From NCBI GenBank assembly GCA_900095095.1, contig FMBT01000390.1, positions 62,001 through 126,000 of the forward strand: DNA of 64,000 nucleotides, in the 5' to 3' direction. Below are positions 1-13,524 of the stretch, piece by piece. This DNA comes from Fragilariopsis cylindrus CCMP1102 (Eukaryota > Bacillariophyta > Bacillariophyceae > Bacillariales > Bacillariaceae). The notes under the pieces are model-generated. The model was not told the origin of the DNA. It did no database searches and was given only the letters and a program-made list of their open reading frames with translations. Numbering within the stretch: the first letter of the stretch is position 1; each line of letters starts with the position of its first letter. A program made the translations under genes and the position numbers.

Positions 1-1038
1 TATGTTTTCACTAGTTCTGCACGGGCTTTGCTGTTAAGCGAATTCTTGATGATTAACCTGGCAACTGTTCTATCTTTGACAATATCATCGATAGGAGCTT
101 GTTTCTCTTCAGTAAGGAGGTGGTATTCTTTGAATGTACATGGAGTATGATATCTTGATAATACTTTATCATAGATGGTTTGACCCACTATAAATTTACC
201 ACAAGTGAATACAGCCGATTCGTATCGGTCCATACTTCTTCTGCATAGTCTGCATCAGAAACACTCTTCACTTGTTTATAACCGAATGTTGAATGTAGAG
301 AGTGCAGGTTCTTGAATTCTTGATCAACCTTCACATTGCTTTGGTTCTGCGCACAAACAGATCTAAGGATGAGCAGGAATGCTATTAAATCCTTTTTCTT
401 TTCTGCATCAGCCATACGTTTGTCCATACGACAGTATGTTAGCACGTTGCTGTCAATGTTTCCAATGGCAATGCGATAATAACCTTCCACAATTCTACTG
501 TATTGATTCCAGTTCGACGACTGGATTTTAACAGCGTGTGGTATTCAGCGTCCATTTGCTCCTTAAGAGCAGGATTGAAACATACTAGTGTGTTACCACC
601 AGTTTCTGCACCATCTTCATCCAGGATTGGAGTCAGATTGGAATGCACTTCCGGACTTTCCTTCGGTGTAATGAAATCGGTCCTCAATTTAGGTTCTAGA
701 TCCAGAATAGCTGAATCAAGCCCATAGGCTGCTGCCTCGGCAGCAGTACCAGCTAGGCTCTTCTGAAACACACGAAACTGACCAGCCTTGTTACCATTAC
801 CATCAGCAATTACAATGCCTTTCATGGAGCTGTTGCCGGATGCCAAACCTTTGAAGGAAGATTTCGGTGTAGCCGTTTGTTTCTTCTTAGCAGAAGCGTT
901 GTTGTTGTTACCCTTCTTCTGTTGTTGTTTCTTCTTTGATCCAGCTGCCTTCCCTGATGTGGTATCAGTCGTTGCGGCTGTTGCCTTGTTGTCGGCAGTA
1001 CCACTTGGAGGAGTACTGGATTCGTTATTTTGAGTCAT
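1..1038 (-). pseudogene. Gag-like retroelement fragment, frame-broken and cut by the window edge
   Basis: The coding sequence reads leftward from an ATG at 1038 and continues past base 1. The first ~65 residues are low complexity (Gln/Lys/Asn-rich). They are followed by a folded-looking region in three successive frames: 1038 to about 480, about 490 to about 200, and about 203 to 1. Both frame changes correspond to one missing base. The late part (KFIVGQTIYDKVLSRYHTP, then TVARLIIKNSLN) resembles gag-type ORFs that precede pol in diatom retroelements, but no zinc knuckle or pol domain lies inside the window. It does not resemble the gag half of the intact copia element at 25.8-32.8 kb. It could instead be a host gene with two sequencing errors. 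The gag call is inference from general appearance only. Confidence 0.4.
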
Positions 1039-2361
1039 CGTTAGAGTTGATATCTGGTATATTTGACTGTATCGATGGTTGTTATTGATTCGATTCGATC
1101 GGATCAATGGCTTTGATTATTTATCAATTATGTTGAAATACAATAGACACCCTCTGCGATCTGAGGTACTTGTGATTGCTATGGCTATGTAATGCTTGAA
1201 GAGACTGTATGTTTGCTAGTTAACTTAGTTATTTATATATTTCCCTATTGCATAGATAATTAATAAATAATGAGTAGTGACATGACAGTGGAGGTGCAGT
1301 GTACAGAGGTGCAATGATATTCATTTGCACAATGTAAACACAACACATCGCCTCTCGTCAATTGTCAGCCACACAACTAGATAACTTCACATGTTTTATT
1401 ATTGTGAGGAAGCGACGTGCACAGATGTCATAATGCATATGATCCGCGACTACCACAAAAACCTCACGGGACTCCAAATAAATTGAATCCGCAACAGTTT
1501 ATAACACGCGTAAAATATCGTGAAATCCCTTATATAACTGGAATCCTGTTAACATTTCCAATAGAAGATCTAGAAAACCGTCTTTCTCCACAACTATTCA
1601 ACCACAAATAAAGTATGGCCAAAAATATCAGCAACAATAAGTAAATCAAAAATATCCAGTCAAAAATATATATATAACTAGTAAGACAACGGTCGACCAG
1701 CCTATTATTGATCTATATTAGTACACTATTAAGTAGGAACATCATCAAATCTATCGTCAATGCACTGATTCAACACTTCTAATACCGGTTGTACTCTTGT
1801 TGATTGTTCTCATGTCAAAAATATAGTACCTAGGTGGTCAAAGGATGTAGCTATATGATAACATTGATGAGGTTAATATAGGTGTTCAAGCGCCGCCAAA
1901 TACATATATATATATTTATATAATACTTCTATCTCAGTCAATATTCGGTCAAAAATAAAGTTATAGGTAGTCAAAATGTAGCCGCCAATGTTCTCAGTTA
2001 ACAGCAAACAAATTAAAATGCCATCACCATACGTGTTCTTCCAAACTTGTGGAAGAACAACATTTGGATAGTAGTAACTGTAGTAACTGTATATCTTCTA
2101 CTATCTCATAGTTATAGAATCTAAAATTTCCTACAGAGACAGAAACCCCTGCTATATTCAACAATATTCTACCAAAATATAAGTATAGGTACCTTAGTGA
2201 AAATGTATCCAATGTTACCCGTTATTCCAAGCCTGAAATAAACTTGGAATATAGTTTTGAAGGTTGCGAAACCTTCTGTTATCATTAAAACTATTTAATC
2301 AAAGATTAGCTTTATAAAGTTAAAATCTCGACAACACTGCCAGTAAATAACAAACATAAAA
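1039..2361. other. Intergenic, AT-rich, with a degenerate repeated word
   Basis: No supported gene was found. The word GTCAAAAATA recurs (about 1659, 1814 and 1948). A longer imperfect copy pair, GTCAAAAATA followed by AGGT and GTCAAA..TGTAGC, occurs at 1814-1852 and 1948-1984. The short ORFs at 1417-1611 and 2024-2212 have no coding character. Confidence 0.5.
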
Positions 2362-2435
2362 GCAGAGGTGGTCTAGTTGGTTATGACGCGGCTTTAACAC
2401 AGCTGAGGTCGGGGGTTCGATTCCCCTCCACTGTA
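2362..2435 (+). tRNA. tRNA-Val(AAC)
   Basis: This is a 74-nt cloverleaf. The acceptor stem 2362-2368 pairs with 2428-2434, with a G:U at pair 1-72 and one A:A mismatch at pair 5-68. The D arm follows. The anticodon stem CGGCT/AGCTG pairs fully (one G:U) around the loop TTAACAC, giving anticodon AAC, which reads GUU valine codons. The T arm is GGGGG-TTCGATT-CCCCT. Internal A box (TGGTCTAGTTGG) and B box (GGTTCGATTCC) fit RNA polymerase III consensus, and a T-rich terminator starts about 3 nt after the discriminator base. There is no intron and CCA is not encoded, as expected for a eukaryotic nuclear tRNA gene. Confidence 0.93.
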
Positions 2436-2779
2436 CATTTTGTTTTTGATATTGGTATAATTTGGATTAAAGTTTTGCTGTTGCCAATGTTGATTATTCT
2501 GTTTTTGTTGAGCATCTGATTGAAAATGATATGTCTCTTAGATATATACGCAGTACATGTTCTGACATCGCTTGTTTAGCCTGAGTTTCGTAAATAAAGT
2601 GATTGAAAGTTGATGGCAGGCTTCTATTAAACAAACAGGCAACAAGATATAGTTATATATATAGTAAATAATGTATTAACAAATATTAGAGAAATAAATA
2701 AATAATCTAATATTATATTCTTTTATTTCGTCGTATAGTATTATAAATAGTATACTATATATATCAAATACATCGGTCC
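2436..2779. other. Intergenic, AT-rich
   Basis: The tRNA terminator run is at the left edge. The rest is very AT-rich (long TATA/ATTA stretches at 2650-2770), with no gene seen. It probably includes the distal 3' UTR and polyadenylation region of thiC. Confidence 0.5.
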
Positions 2780-2782
2780 TGT

Positions 2783-2885
2783 TGTTATTCCCTCACGCAT
2801 GAATTACCATGATCAGGTTCTAGCGGTTTTCGGTAAAATATTGAATCTCAGCTCAGAAATATCCTTTGCTCCCGCAAACAAACAA
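2783..2885 (-). promoter_or_regulatory. TPP (thiamine pyrophosphate) riboswitch aptamer in the thiC 3' UTR
   Basis: On the minus strand, 50-150 nt after the thiC stop codon, the conserved THI-box blocks occur in canonical order: CTGAGA (complement of 2844-2849), then ACCG, then GAACCTGATC (complement of 2811-2820), GGTAAT, GCGTGAGGGAA. The pyrimidine-sensing CUGAGA and the pyrophosphate-sensing GCG..GGGAA elements are both present. The CATG/CATG stem around GTAATT can form P4/P5, and CGG/CCG can close P2. A weak U/A-rich P1 is possible from flanking TTGTT and AACAA. TPP aptamers near thiC are established in eukaryotic algae and plants, usually acting through alternative splicing or 3' end choice. 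Whether this one is active is not shown by the sequence. Confidence 0.9.
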
Positions 2886-2934
2886 GGTAACCGTTGTATT
2901 TAATTTCAAGACACAACAAACTAATTCATTCTTT

Positions 2935-5623
<2,689 letters not shown>

Positions 5624-7232
5624 TTAGACTATCGGTGGACTAGTAAAGTGAAGCCATGTTGATAGCATGATCATGATAGTCCCAAGAACTTGATATGGTT
5701 GTAACTTTTCGTCTTTCGTTTTTGTTAATTGAATCATATTTGCTAGAACTAGACCAAACATTAAAGCAAAACCTTTCGAAACCGAACCGGCGTATTTGTG
5801 AACTAAAGCTGTAACTACCCCACCAGAGGCCTTTAACAATATAGGTATCAAAGTTTTCCAATTCCAATATGTCTTTTGTTTTTGCCATTCAAGCTCTGAA
5901 AAGTCATTTGATCGGAGTATATTGAATAGTAATGCAACAGCAGAGAAGAAAGAAATTTCAATAGTGTACAAAAAGGGATCACGCCCTCCAATACCTGTCA
6001 GTTGTAGTCCTTTTTGTGATAACGCACCAGCTAAGCCACTCAAAAACGCAGCACCCAAACAAGGAACGACACCGCGCCATACCCAGTCGTCATTCTTTTG
6101 TGTCGAGATTATTGTTGTCGGAGATGTTTTTGTTGCTGTTGTTGCGGTGCCAGGAGCAGCAGCGACATCGCCAGTTTTTATTTCACTATTTTTCTGCCAT
6201 AACATTCCCGGTCGAATGTATCCTTGAAAGACGAGCGCTGACCCAAACAATATTCCGAGTGCAACCATTTGGATGGGTGATTGTGATTTTTTCATTATTA
6301 TCCAGCAGCAAAATGCTGCACTCAACGTCTTTGTCTGTGTAAGTCCATTGAATGTCACTGAGTCAAGGTTTTGATACGATACATATTGTAATACCCCTTG
6401 TATTGCGTACAACATGGCAGGCAAACCAGCAATTGCCAAGGAAGACGAAAGGGACCAATCTAATCGGCAGAACAAGAGAGAAATAATATTTATATACGTA
6501 AACGAGAAGTAAAAGATATATTAGACTATCGACCTGTCAGACAAGATATCGGTCACATACCGCATACGGCAGTGACGAAGTCGAATCTCTGTTGCCTTTT
6601 TCTCATTGAACATACCTTTTAGAGCGCTTTGAACGTCGTTGGATGACTTAGAAAAAAAGATTGCCGCCGCAAAACTGGTCTTCACAACCTCTTCCACTAA
6701 AGCGACTGACTGTTTTTTAATCTTTGGTGATATATATTTTTTAGACAATTGAGGCTGCACGGCGTATTGTACAGCCAACAACATCATAAGTACGAACGAT
6801 AGTTGAGTTAAAGTTGAACTTGGATGTTGCAGTAATGACGTATAGATGGTTCTGTTCCACCAACGAGAGATGCTGGACCGACTGTGCTTTCAATGTTGTT
6901 GTTATTGTTGACGGGCAGCGAAATAAAAGATGAGAAAGATACTAACAAACATACACATACACACACGCACAAAACACTCGCAGATGGCAGTTAAGACAAC
7001 AACAACAAGATGAAATCAGTAAAGTTTACTTACTTGAAGAAACAACCGAGTTTGGTAAAAAGGGTACAAATGTAGAGCCGGGATGTTTTGAGTCAGTCAA
7101 GTTTCCATCATCGTCACTTGACTTTTTATTGTTGCATTGGAAGACGGATTTGTTTTTATTCTCACTGCCTCTCGATAACGTCACGGGAGACGTTCTTCTC
7201 GTTGTTTGCTTCGTCATTGACGACGTAATCAT
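5624..7232 (-). CDS. Nucleotide-sugar transporter (SLC35/UDP-galactose transporter family)
   Basis: The model has three exons: 7232-7030, 6881-6616 and 6459-5624, giving 434 aa. The second intron (156 nt, GTATGT...AG) is certain: it joins ..SALK to DWSLSSSLAIAGLPA, a family signature. The first (148 nt) is chosen by phase and gives a membrane segment TLTQLSFVLMMLLAVQYAVQ that matches the first transmembrane helix of the family. About ten hydrophobic helices follow. LVHKYAGSVSKGFALMFGLV near the C-terminus is the conserved helix of UDP-sugar antiporters. These proteins exchange a cytosolic UDP-sugar for luminal UMP in Golgi or ER. Exon 1 encodes a ~68-residue polar cytosolic tail without recognisable motif. 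The exact sugar cannot be read from sequence. Confidence 0.85.
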
Positions 7233-8328
7233 CTGATTTGAATTATCGGTAATATTTTTGATTATTTGATTTGTTCTGAAGACAATTTTTGGTTAGCTAA
7301 TCGAAAAAATACTATCTCTATCTATCTCTATCTCTTGGCTTCTCCTAAAACGATACACTTCCGTCCTACTACTAAGGGATATTCATTGAGCTGATGGACA
7401 TAAAGATATGTGCTGTTGACGTCGAATCGTTAGATCCAAATAAAACGGAAGATTGCTTTTTTAAATCGGAGGGATCTGAATTCTAAATCTCGCAGTACTG
7501 GCGGCCAGGCACACGTTCAACAACGTGCGCTGTCATGATTTACGATACAGTACTTGAAGTACAGTACTAGATTTTTCTTCTTTTCTTACTCTAGCTACTT
7601 GAAGTAGTATGAAGACAACTGTACTAATAAACAATACACAAATTGGAACTCTAGCAGTTCTCCATATCGTGTGTTTAGTTAATACTAAAGATTGCTGGTA
7701 AGACTAGAGTAGGAGTCTGGTGATGAGTGTAGCTTTCAGGAACCATAATAGAGAGAGAAAAATAGAACGATGATGTATAACAGACAAAACAAGCTGGCAT
7801 GTTAGAGGTATGGACAGGGTCGCACTTTGATACGGGACAGCTAGTCAAATGGTCAAAACAGCACTGATATAATGAAATTATAGTGATCTATATAGAAAGA
7901 AAGACCATTGGTTTCTTCTCCTTTTTAACAGCTATTATTCAACACTCAGTAGTAAAGTGTGTTGAAAACAGGGTCCTTCGTCTTTATAAACTACCTAACA
8001 ACAATGAGGATAACGAGATCCTATATGGTAGGCAATATCAAAACTATCTCTACTGTTCAAGTGCTGTATACATACTATAATACTAAGAGAAAATACTGAT
8101 CATTATTATGTTACTTGCTTTTTTAGCATCTCTTTTTAAGGAAATGAGGCGTCTGTCATTCGTACAACTTCGTTGTTGGCCATTCATGATTCACAGAAGT
8201 TGAAAAATTTCCAATTCATTTGTTTTTAAAATAAATTCACAAGAATTGCGTTAACATAAAACATACTTGGTGCCGACCACTTTACATTTAAAAAACCCAA
8301 GACAAGATAACAACAGACAAATAGCACT
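7233..8328. other. Divergent intergenic region between the sugar transporter and HAS1
   Basis: There is no supported gene. A (TATC)n microsatellite lies at about 7311-7335. A dense run of TACAGTA and ACTTGAAGTA words sits at 7545-7630. The 65-codon ORF at 7883-8080 lacks coding character. The segment holds the promoters of both flanking genes. Confidence 0.5.
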
Positions 8329-10122
8329 ATGACGAAAAAGAGATCAAAGAGCAGAAGTCCTAGGAAGCAAGAGGAGGAACCTTCATCTTCTGACCCTGTT
8401 GAGGATGTGGTCGTATCCGAAGAACACGAGGAGAAAGATACAGAATCGGAAACGGATTCACAAAAGAAGAGGAAAGTAGATGACCACGACGAGGAAGAAG
8501 ATGGTGCGAAGAAAAAGAAGAAGAAGAAAAAGAAGAGAGATGAAGAAGAGGAGGAAGAAACAACTGGAGAAATTCCTGCTAGTAATGTAAAGAAAGGATT
8601 CTTCTCTGAACAATCATTTGCATCATTGCCTCTTACCGAGGCGACACAAAAATCAATCAGCTTCATGGGACATGATACAATGACAAAGATTCAGTTCAAA
8701 GCCATTCCCGCATTACTAGCTGGAAAGGATTTGATCGGAGCAGCACAGACGGGCTCAGGAAAGACTCTAGCTTTTCTTATACCTATTGTTGAGGTGTTAC
8801 GCAAGGCCAAATTTTCTACTCGTAACGGAACGGGGGCCATGGTTCTGTCTCCCACCCGAGAGTTAGCGATGCAAACCTATGGGGTATGTAAGGAATTGTT
8901 GGGGGATACATCCACTTTGACTTATGGACTAATCATGGGAGGTGCCAATCGCAAGACTGAAGCCGAACGCCTCAAGAAGGGAGTCAATATTGTAATCGCA
9001 ACACCTGGTAGACTACTTGACCACCTTCAGAACTCTCCAGGTTTCATAGTTCGAAATCTATTGTGTTTCTGTATGGATGAAGCAGACCGAATGCTTGAGA
9101 TTGGTTTTGAGGACGACCTACGTGCTATTGTTAAAATGCTTCCCAAGGAACGTCAGACTATGTTATTTTCTGCCACACAGACTAAAAAAGTCGAAGACTT
9201 GGCCAGACTTTCCATCAATCCCAAGACAGCTATTTATGTCGAAGTCAAAAACATTGGTAAGGAAGCTACGACAGAAAATTTAGAACAGGGTTACGTCACA
9301 TGTCCTTCAGACAAGCGATTCTTGCTTCTCTTTACCTTCCTAAAGAAGAAAAGAATAAAAAATTATGGTCTTCTTATCATCATGTAATTCTGTGAAGTTC
9401 CACTCAGAACTACTGAATTACATAGATATTCCAGTTTTGGAGATCCACGGCCGACAAAAACAGGTCAACGTACCACAACTTTCTTTCAATTTCAAAAGGC
9501 TAAAACTGCTACTTTACTATGTACAGATGTCGCAGCTCGTGGTCTTGATATTCCTGAAGTTGATTGGATCATCCAATTCGATCCTCCAGACGATCCCCGG
9601 GAATACATCCATCGCGTAGGAAGAACAGCACGTGGTGCGTCCGGTTCAGGTAGAGCTTTGATGTTTCTAACACCACAAGAAACGGGATTCCTTCGTTACT
9701 TGCAAGCTGCCGCAAAGGTGACATTAAACGAATACGAATTTCCTACATCAAAAATTGCGAATGTCCAATCCCAACTCCAGTCGCTGATAGAGAAGAATTA
9801 TTATCTGAACCGTTCTGCTCGAGATGCGTATCGAAGTTATCTACTTGCGTACGCAAGTCACTCCCACCGTGAGATCTACAATGTTCACGAGCTTGATTTA
9901 CAGGCTGTTGGCTTAGCGTTTGGTTTTACAACTCCTCCCCGAGTTGATCTGGCGTTCTCGTCTCGTGGGGACAAGACAAAGCGAAATGTCAAAAGAGGGG
10001 GAAATTCAAAGCATCAGCAATCGTCCGGACACAAATTTAGTGCTGATAATCCTTACGGAAAACGTGACTCCTCCGACCGAAGACAATTTCGCATTAATTG
10101 TTTCTCTCTCTTAGAGGAATAG
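8329..10122 (+). CDS. HAS1: DEAD-box ATP-dependent RNA helicase HAS1/DDX18, with two compensating frame breaks
   Basis: HAS1/DDX18 remodels pre-60S and pre-40S rRNA particles in the nucleolus. The N-terminal ~85 residues are acidic/Lys-rich. The core follows: Q motif, motif I AQTGSGKT (139-146), [16 protein letters not shown], motif II DEAD (250-253), SAT (281-283), ARGLDIP, and HRVGRTARG. The C-terminal HAS1 extension ([20 protein letters not shown]) is diagnostic for the subfamily. The reading frame breaks twice. One extra A lies in the A6 run at 9357-9362, and one A is missing from the A5 run at 9456-9460. The ~100 bases between are conserved coding sequence in the shifted frame, so this is not an intron. 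With both corrected the ORF is 597 aa, the normal family length. Homopolymer sequencing errors are the simplest cause. The gene is essential in yeast, which argues against a true pseudogene. Confidence 0.93.
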
Positions 10123-11597
10123 ACGTTGGTTACTGTAATTGTAATTATTTAGGAATAAATCTACTAGTAAGATGGCAATTATTTACTATTCTATCCTATG
10201 GTCTCACCACTAACTATTTGAATTGTTTAGATACTTTACACAGTAAGAACTCTGAACGATTGTTTCGTCAAATAGTCGAGTCAATTATTCCTTATATGAT
10301 TGTATTTACATAACCGCGAGCACATAATCATCATTACAAACAACAGAAATACTATGGAAAGTACCAAAAAATAAAAAAATGTCTATGGTGACCTACAGAC
10401 AGAACGGACAGATGTGATTTAAGCATCCCAGAAGCTGTGGTCAATCATCCATGGTGGAACAATGGCAACACTTGCCATGGTCAGGTTTGTGGATGGGCTA
10501 ATGGTGACTCTCAGGTCATAACGGAGTGGCCTGAGAAGTCATTCCTCGTTTTTCCGAATTGGATCGAGTGCATTTTGCTCCTTGTTTTGTATTATTGTTT
10601 GTGGTTGCGGGACCCATCAGCTATTCCTCCCCTGCTCGAAGTATGCGGTTCTATTGCCACGATCGATCACCTCGTGAATTTTTTTGCATACTACCATCCT
10701 TCGAAAAAGTTGACCGATGGCAGCAACTCTATCGCCAACTTTATGGTCACAATTTTCCTGTCGTTTGGAGCAAGCCCCGTGATCTCGGCGCAAGAGATTA
10801 CAAGAGCCTTTTGCCTTTTGAAGCGTTTCACGTTCTTTTCGTTCGCTCGCAGGATGGACTGGTTTGACGGTCAGGCAGCGATGGAAGTTCTTGACCTAAA
10901 GCTCCGAAGCGGACTTCAGTTCATTCTTTATTGTTTTGTTGCTTACTATTTCTTACAGCCAGGCACTATGCCTACCCAATGCCCATTATTGTAGAGTGGG
11001 AGTGTACACTGTTGATTATGTAGTAAGTATTTTCGCTCACAATATTGTTTATATCTACATCAAAACACAACTTTTTTTCATAAATTTCAAATGTATGTAT
11101 CATTCCTTTTTGATTCTACAGTACACAAAAAGAAGAAAAACATATGAAATTCTAGTGTTCTTTGAAAAAAGTGGTAGAATATTAAATAATAATCCTAAAT
11201 GTCCTAAAACTGTAGAACTAATTGAAATAGGACGGCCACAAGCAATAATACTACATCAATTCGACATTTACTAGTACAGTAATGTTACTACTACTGTAGC
11301 TAGTATATTTTATTATACACATAGGAATAATAATAGTACTGTATAAACTACAGTATCCTATACACAAATACATCTCGCGCAGTATTCAGTATATAACTCA
11401 ACACCAAGATTGAAAGATACGCGCGACGCTAACCACTCATAACAAAACAGCATAAAATTCATAAAATTTTGATTTGAATTATGAAGTTTTGAAGTTCCAA
11501 TAAAATAAAGCAGCGAACGATTGTAAGTGAAGAGTTTCAAAGAAGAGTACAGAAGTGCTACTAGCTAATAGTGACGAATAAAGCCGCTACGATATAT
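10123..11597. other. Intergenic, containing an unexplained GC-richer block at about 10405-10995
   Basis: The block 10405-10995 has clearly more G and C than its flanks. It is open in one plus frame for about 185 codons (GTG-initiated at 10437) and in another for about 100 codons, but I recognise neither product. The second frame has a WQQLYRQLYG stretch, vaguely like the end of an F-box. No splice structure or start codon convinced me. The rest (10995-11597) is AT-rich with TACTGTA words and is the BCD1 promoter side. Confidence 0.4.
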
Positions 11598-12548
11598 ATG
11601 ACATCAAAAACGATGAGCGAGAAAAACGACAATACCGAAAGCGAAAATAATAAATCATCGAGCGTTCGACTACGTTGCATGGAATGTAAGGAGAAAATTT
11701 CCTTATACCAGTGTCCAGGATGTCAGATCCGTACCTGTTCTTTGCAGTGTTGTCAAGCACACAAGAAAAGAACTGGCTGTACAGGAAAACGAAATCGCTC
11801 AGAATACCTTCCACTTTGTCGGATGAACGATAACACACTCCAAAGTGACTATTTTTTCATCGAAGAAGTTTTAGAAATTATGCCTCGGGCAAGTAAAATT
11901 TCTAAGTTGGCCGAAGAAAACTCCATAAGTACAAGCACAAGCACGAGTTCTATTAACAATAATAGATCGACCGCATCATTGAATAAGAAGGCAAGACGAT
12001 TAGTCAATCAGGCCAAGAATCGCGGAATTACTCTACAAGTTATGCCTAGTTTTCTGGAACGACATAAAAACAACACATCGTGGTACTGTGGTCCAAAAGA
12101 TAACATAACGTGGAAAGTTGAGATTATAATCATGCCGACAAAGAACTTTTTTTCGTTTCAATTATCAGAAAAAGAGGAAAATATACTGGACTGCATTTTG
12201 AAGCATATAAGAGAATTTTATAGAGATGATTCGGGCATGCCAACTACTTTATTGGGTAGTTATCAGCTATTCACAAAGCGACTTCCGAGTTCTGTCAAAG
12301 ATCCAAAATACGTTCAAATCGAAAATAATGTATGTTTACAAAAAGCCTTAAACGGCTTAACTATTATCGAGCATCCGACAATATACTGCGTCCCCAATGA
12401 TAATTTGAAAGATTTTCCTATCGGGACAGAAAAAATCACAGAGAAAACTGATAATATTATCACCACTTGTACCGATCAGGGTTCAATTGAAATACCAACA
12501 ACCACGGAGCCTCCAGCTGAATCAAATCATAATATATGTTTAGATTAG
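11598..12548 (+). CDS. BCD1: Box C/D snoRNA protein 1 (BCD1/ZNHIT6-like) with HIT zinc finger
   Basis: The product is 316 aa from the first ATG (11598); an upstream in-frame GTG is ignored. The N-terminus has a zf-HIT finger beginning C27-x2-C30, then YQCPGCQIRTCSLQCCQAHK and a closing Cys/His set, followed by the family sequence of a CTGKR turn and a LQSDYFFIEEVLE helix. The middle contains MPSFLERHKNNTSWY and a conserved beta-rich region (KVEIIIM), as in BCD1. BCD1 is an assembly factor for box C/D snoRNPs that acts with the R2TP/NUFIP machinery in the nucleus. The last ~50 residues are Thr/Glu-rich and variable. No intron was seen. The stop codon lies 5 bp from the stop of the convergent hydrolase gene. 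Confidence 0.85.
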   Translation: MTSKTMSEKNDNTESENNKSSSVRLRCMECKEKISLYQCPGCQIRTCSLQCCQAHKKRTGCTGKRNRSEYLPLCRMNDNTLQSDYFFIEEVLEIMPRASKISKLAEENSISTSTSTSSINNNRSTASLNKKARRLVNQAKNRGITLQVMPSFLERHKNNTSWYCGPKDNITWKVEIIIMPTKNFFSFQLSEKEENILDCILKHIREFYRDDSGMPTTLLGSYQLFTKRLPSSVKDPKYVQIENNVCLQKALNGLTIIEHPTIYCVPNDNLKDFPIGTEKITEKTDNIITTCTDQGSIEIPTTTEPPAESNHNICLD

Positions 12549-12553
12549 TTGTT

Positions 12554-13524
12554 CTAAGCATCGCCGTTGAACTCATTTGGAAGCTTCATATGTTCCACTG
12601 TCAATTTGCTCACCGCTTTATAATTAAAAGTCAAGTCCATCATTGTCATCAAGAACAAATAAATAAGAGGATATCAGATCATGCACAAATTCAACTAAAC
12701 ACAATCGAAGATTTTTCATATAGAAGGGCTTTCAACACAACAGCAATTGATCGCATAAACACTGTACTTTCTCGAGAACTACTGTAGAAATCTTCGTTAT
12801 AAATCTTACCTTTGAAATTAGCATGCTCTGCAGATTGCATTAACATAAATGCAGCTGACTGAGCTGTCGTAAGAAATGCACCTGCTTGTGACATACGGTT
12901 TAACGCAAGTTCTCTGTCATATGGTTGCTGCGATGAGACCGAATCAGCAATGATGTGTACCTCTTTCCCGTCTTCTAACAAATCCAAGCACGTCTGTTGC
13001 ACACATACATGTGCCTCGATGCCGAATATCTAAAAAGGAAAAAGTAGAAAGTAACGTAAGAAATAGCATTTGATTTTTTTTGTTAGTACTATTATACATG
13101 TAGTACGCATCAATGATGTATGATAACCGTATTAAATACAAAATATATTACTACTTACAACAACTGAATCTCTATTCAAAGTCTGCATATGACTCTTCAC
13201 TTCGTCGGTACACATTGAAAACCTTTTCTTTTCGAATATTTTACAACTTGCAAAGTGTTCTTGATCTGCAAAAGTATCTTTCACAGTTTCACCAAAAACC
13301 TTTGTGTATTGTTGGGTAATAACGATGGGTATATCCAATTCCTTTGCAACTGATGTCATATATTTTGCCGTATTGATAATCGTTTCACCACGCCACGTAA
13401 GAGGACGGAATCGATCTTGAATATCACATAATAAAAATACAGTATTTTCAGGTTTTAGTTTACCGACCGACGTCGATGATGATAATCGACGAACTGCGTT
13501 GGTAATGCCACCAGTATTCATCAT
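12554..13524 (-). CDS. Isochorismatase-family cysteine hydrolase (ISOC1/ISOC2-like), probable mitochondrial presequence
   Basis: The model has three exons: 13524-13159, 13029-12810 and 12615-12554 (introns of 129 and 194 nt, GT-AG), giving 215 aa. The catalytic Asp34 (LLCDIQDRF), Lys75 (ITQQYTKVFG) and Cys131 (IEAHVCVQQT) of the isochorismatase fold are all present. The last exon restores the family C-terminus (HANFKAVSKL..EF). The first ~20 residues (Arg and Ser-rich, VRRLSSST) look like a mitochondrial targeting peptide. The substrate of ISOC1/2 proteins is not settled, so no reaction is assigned. The true start is the ATG pair at 13524/13521; the ORF extends upstream only from a TTG. It converges on BCD1. 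Confidence 0.88.

Noticed and set aside
9357-9460. An intron in HAS1 explaining the frame changes
   Set aside because: The segment encodes conserved helicase residues in its own frame and lacks GT-AG borders at the break points.
10437-10994. A 185-codon gene
   Set aside because: The start is GTG, there is no recognisable domain, and a second frame is equally open. It is kept only as an unexplained GC-rich block.
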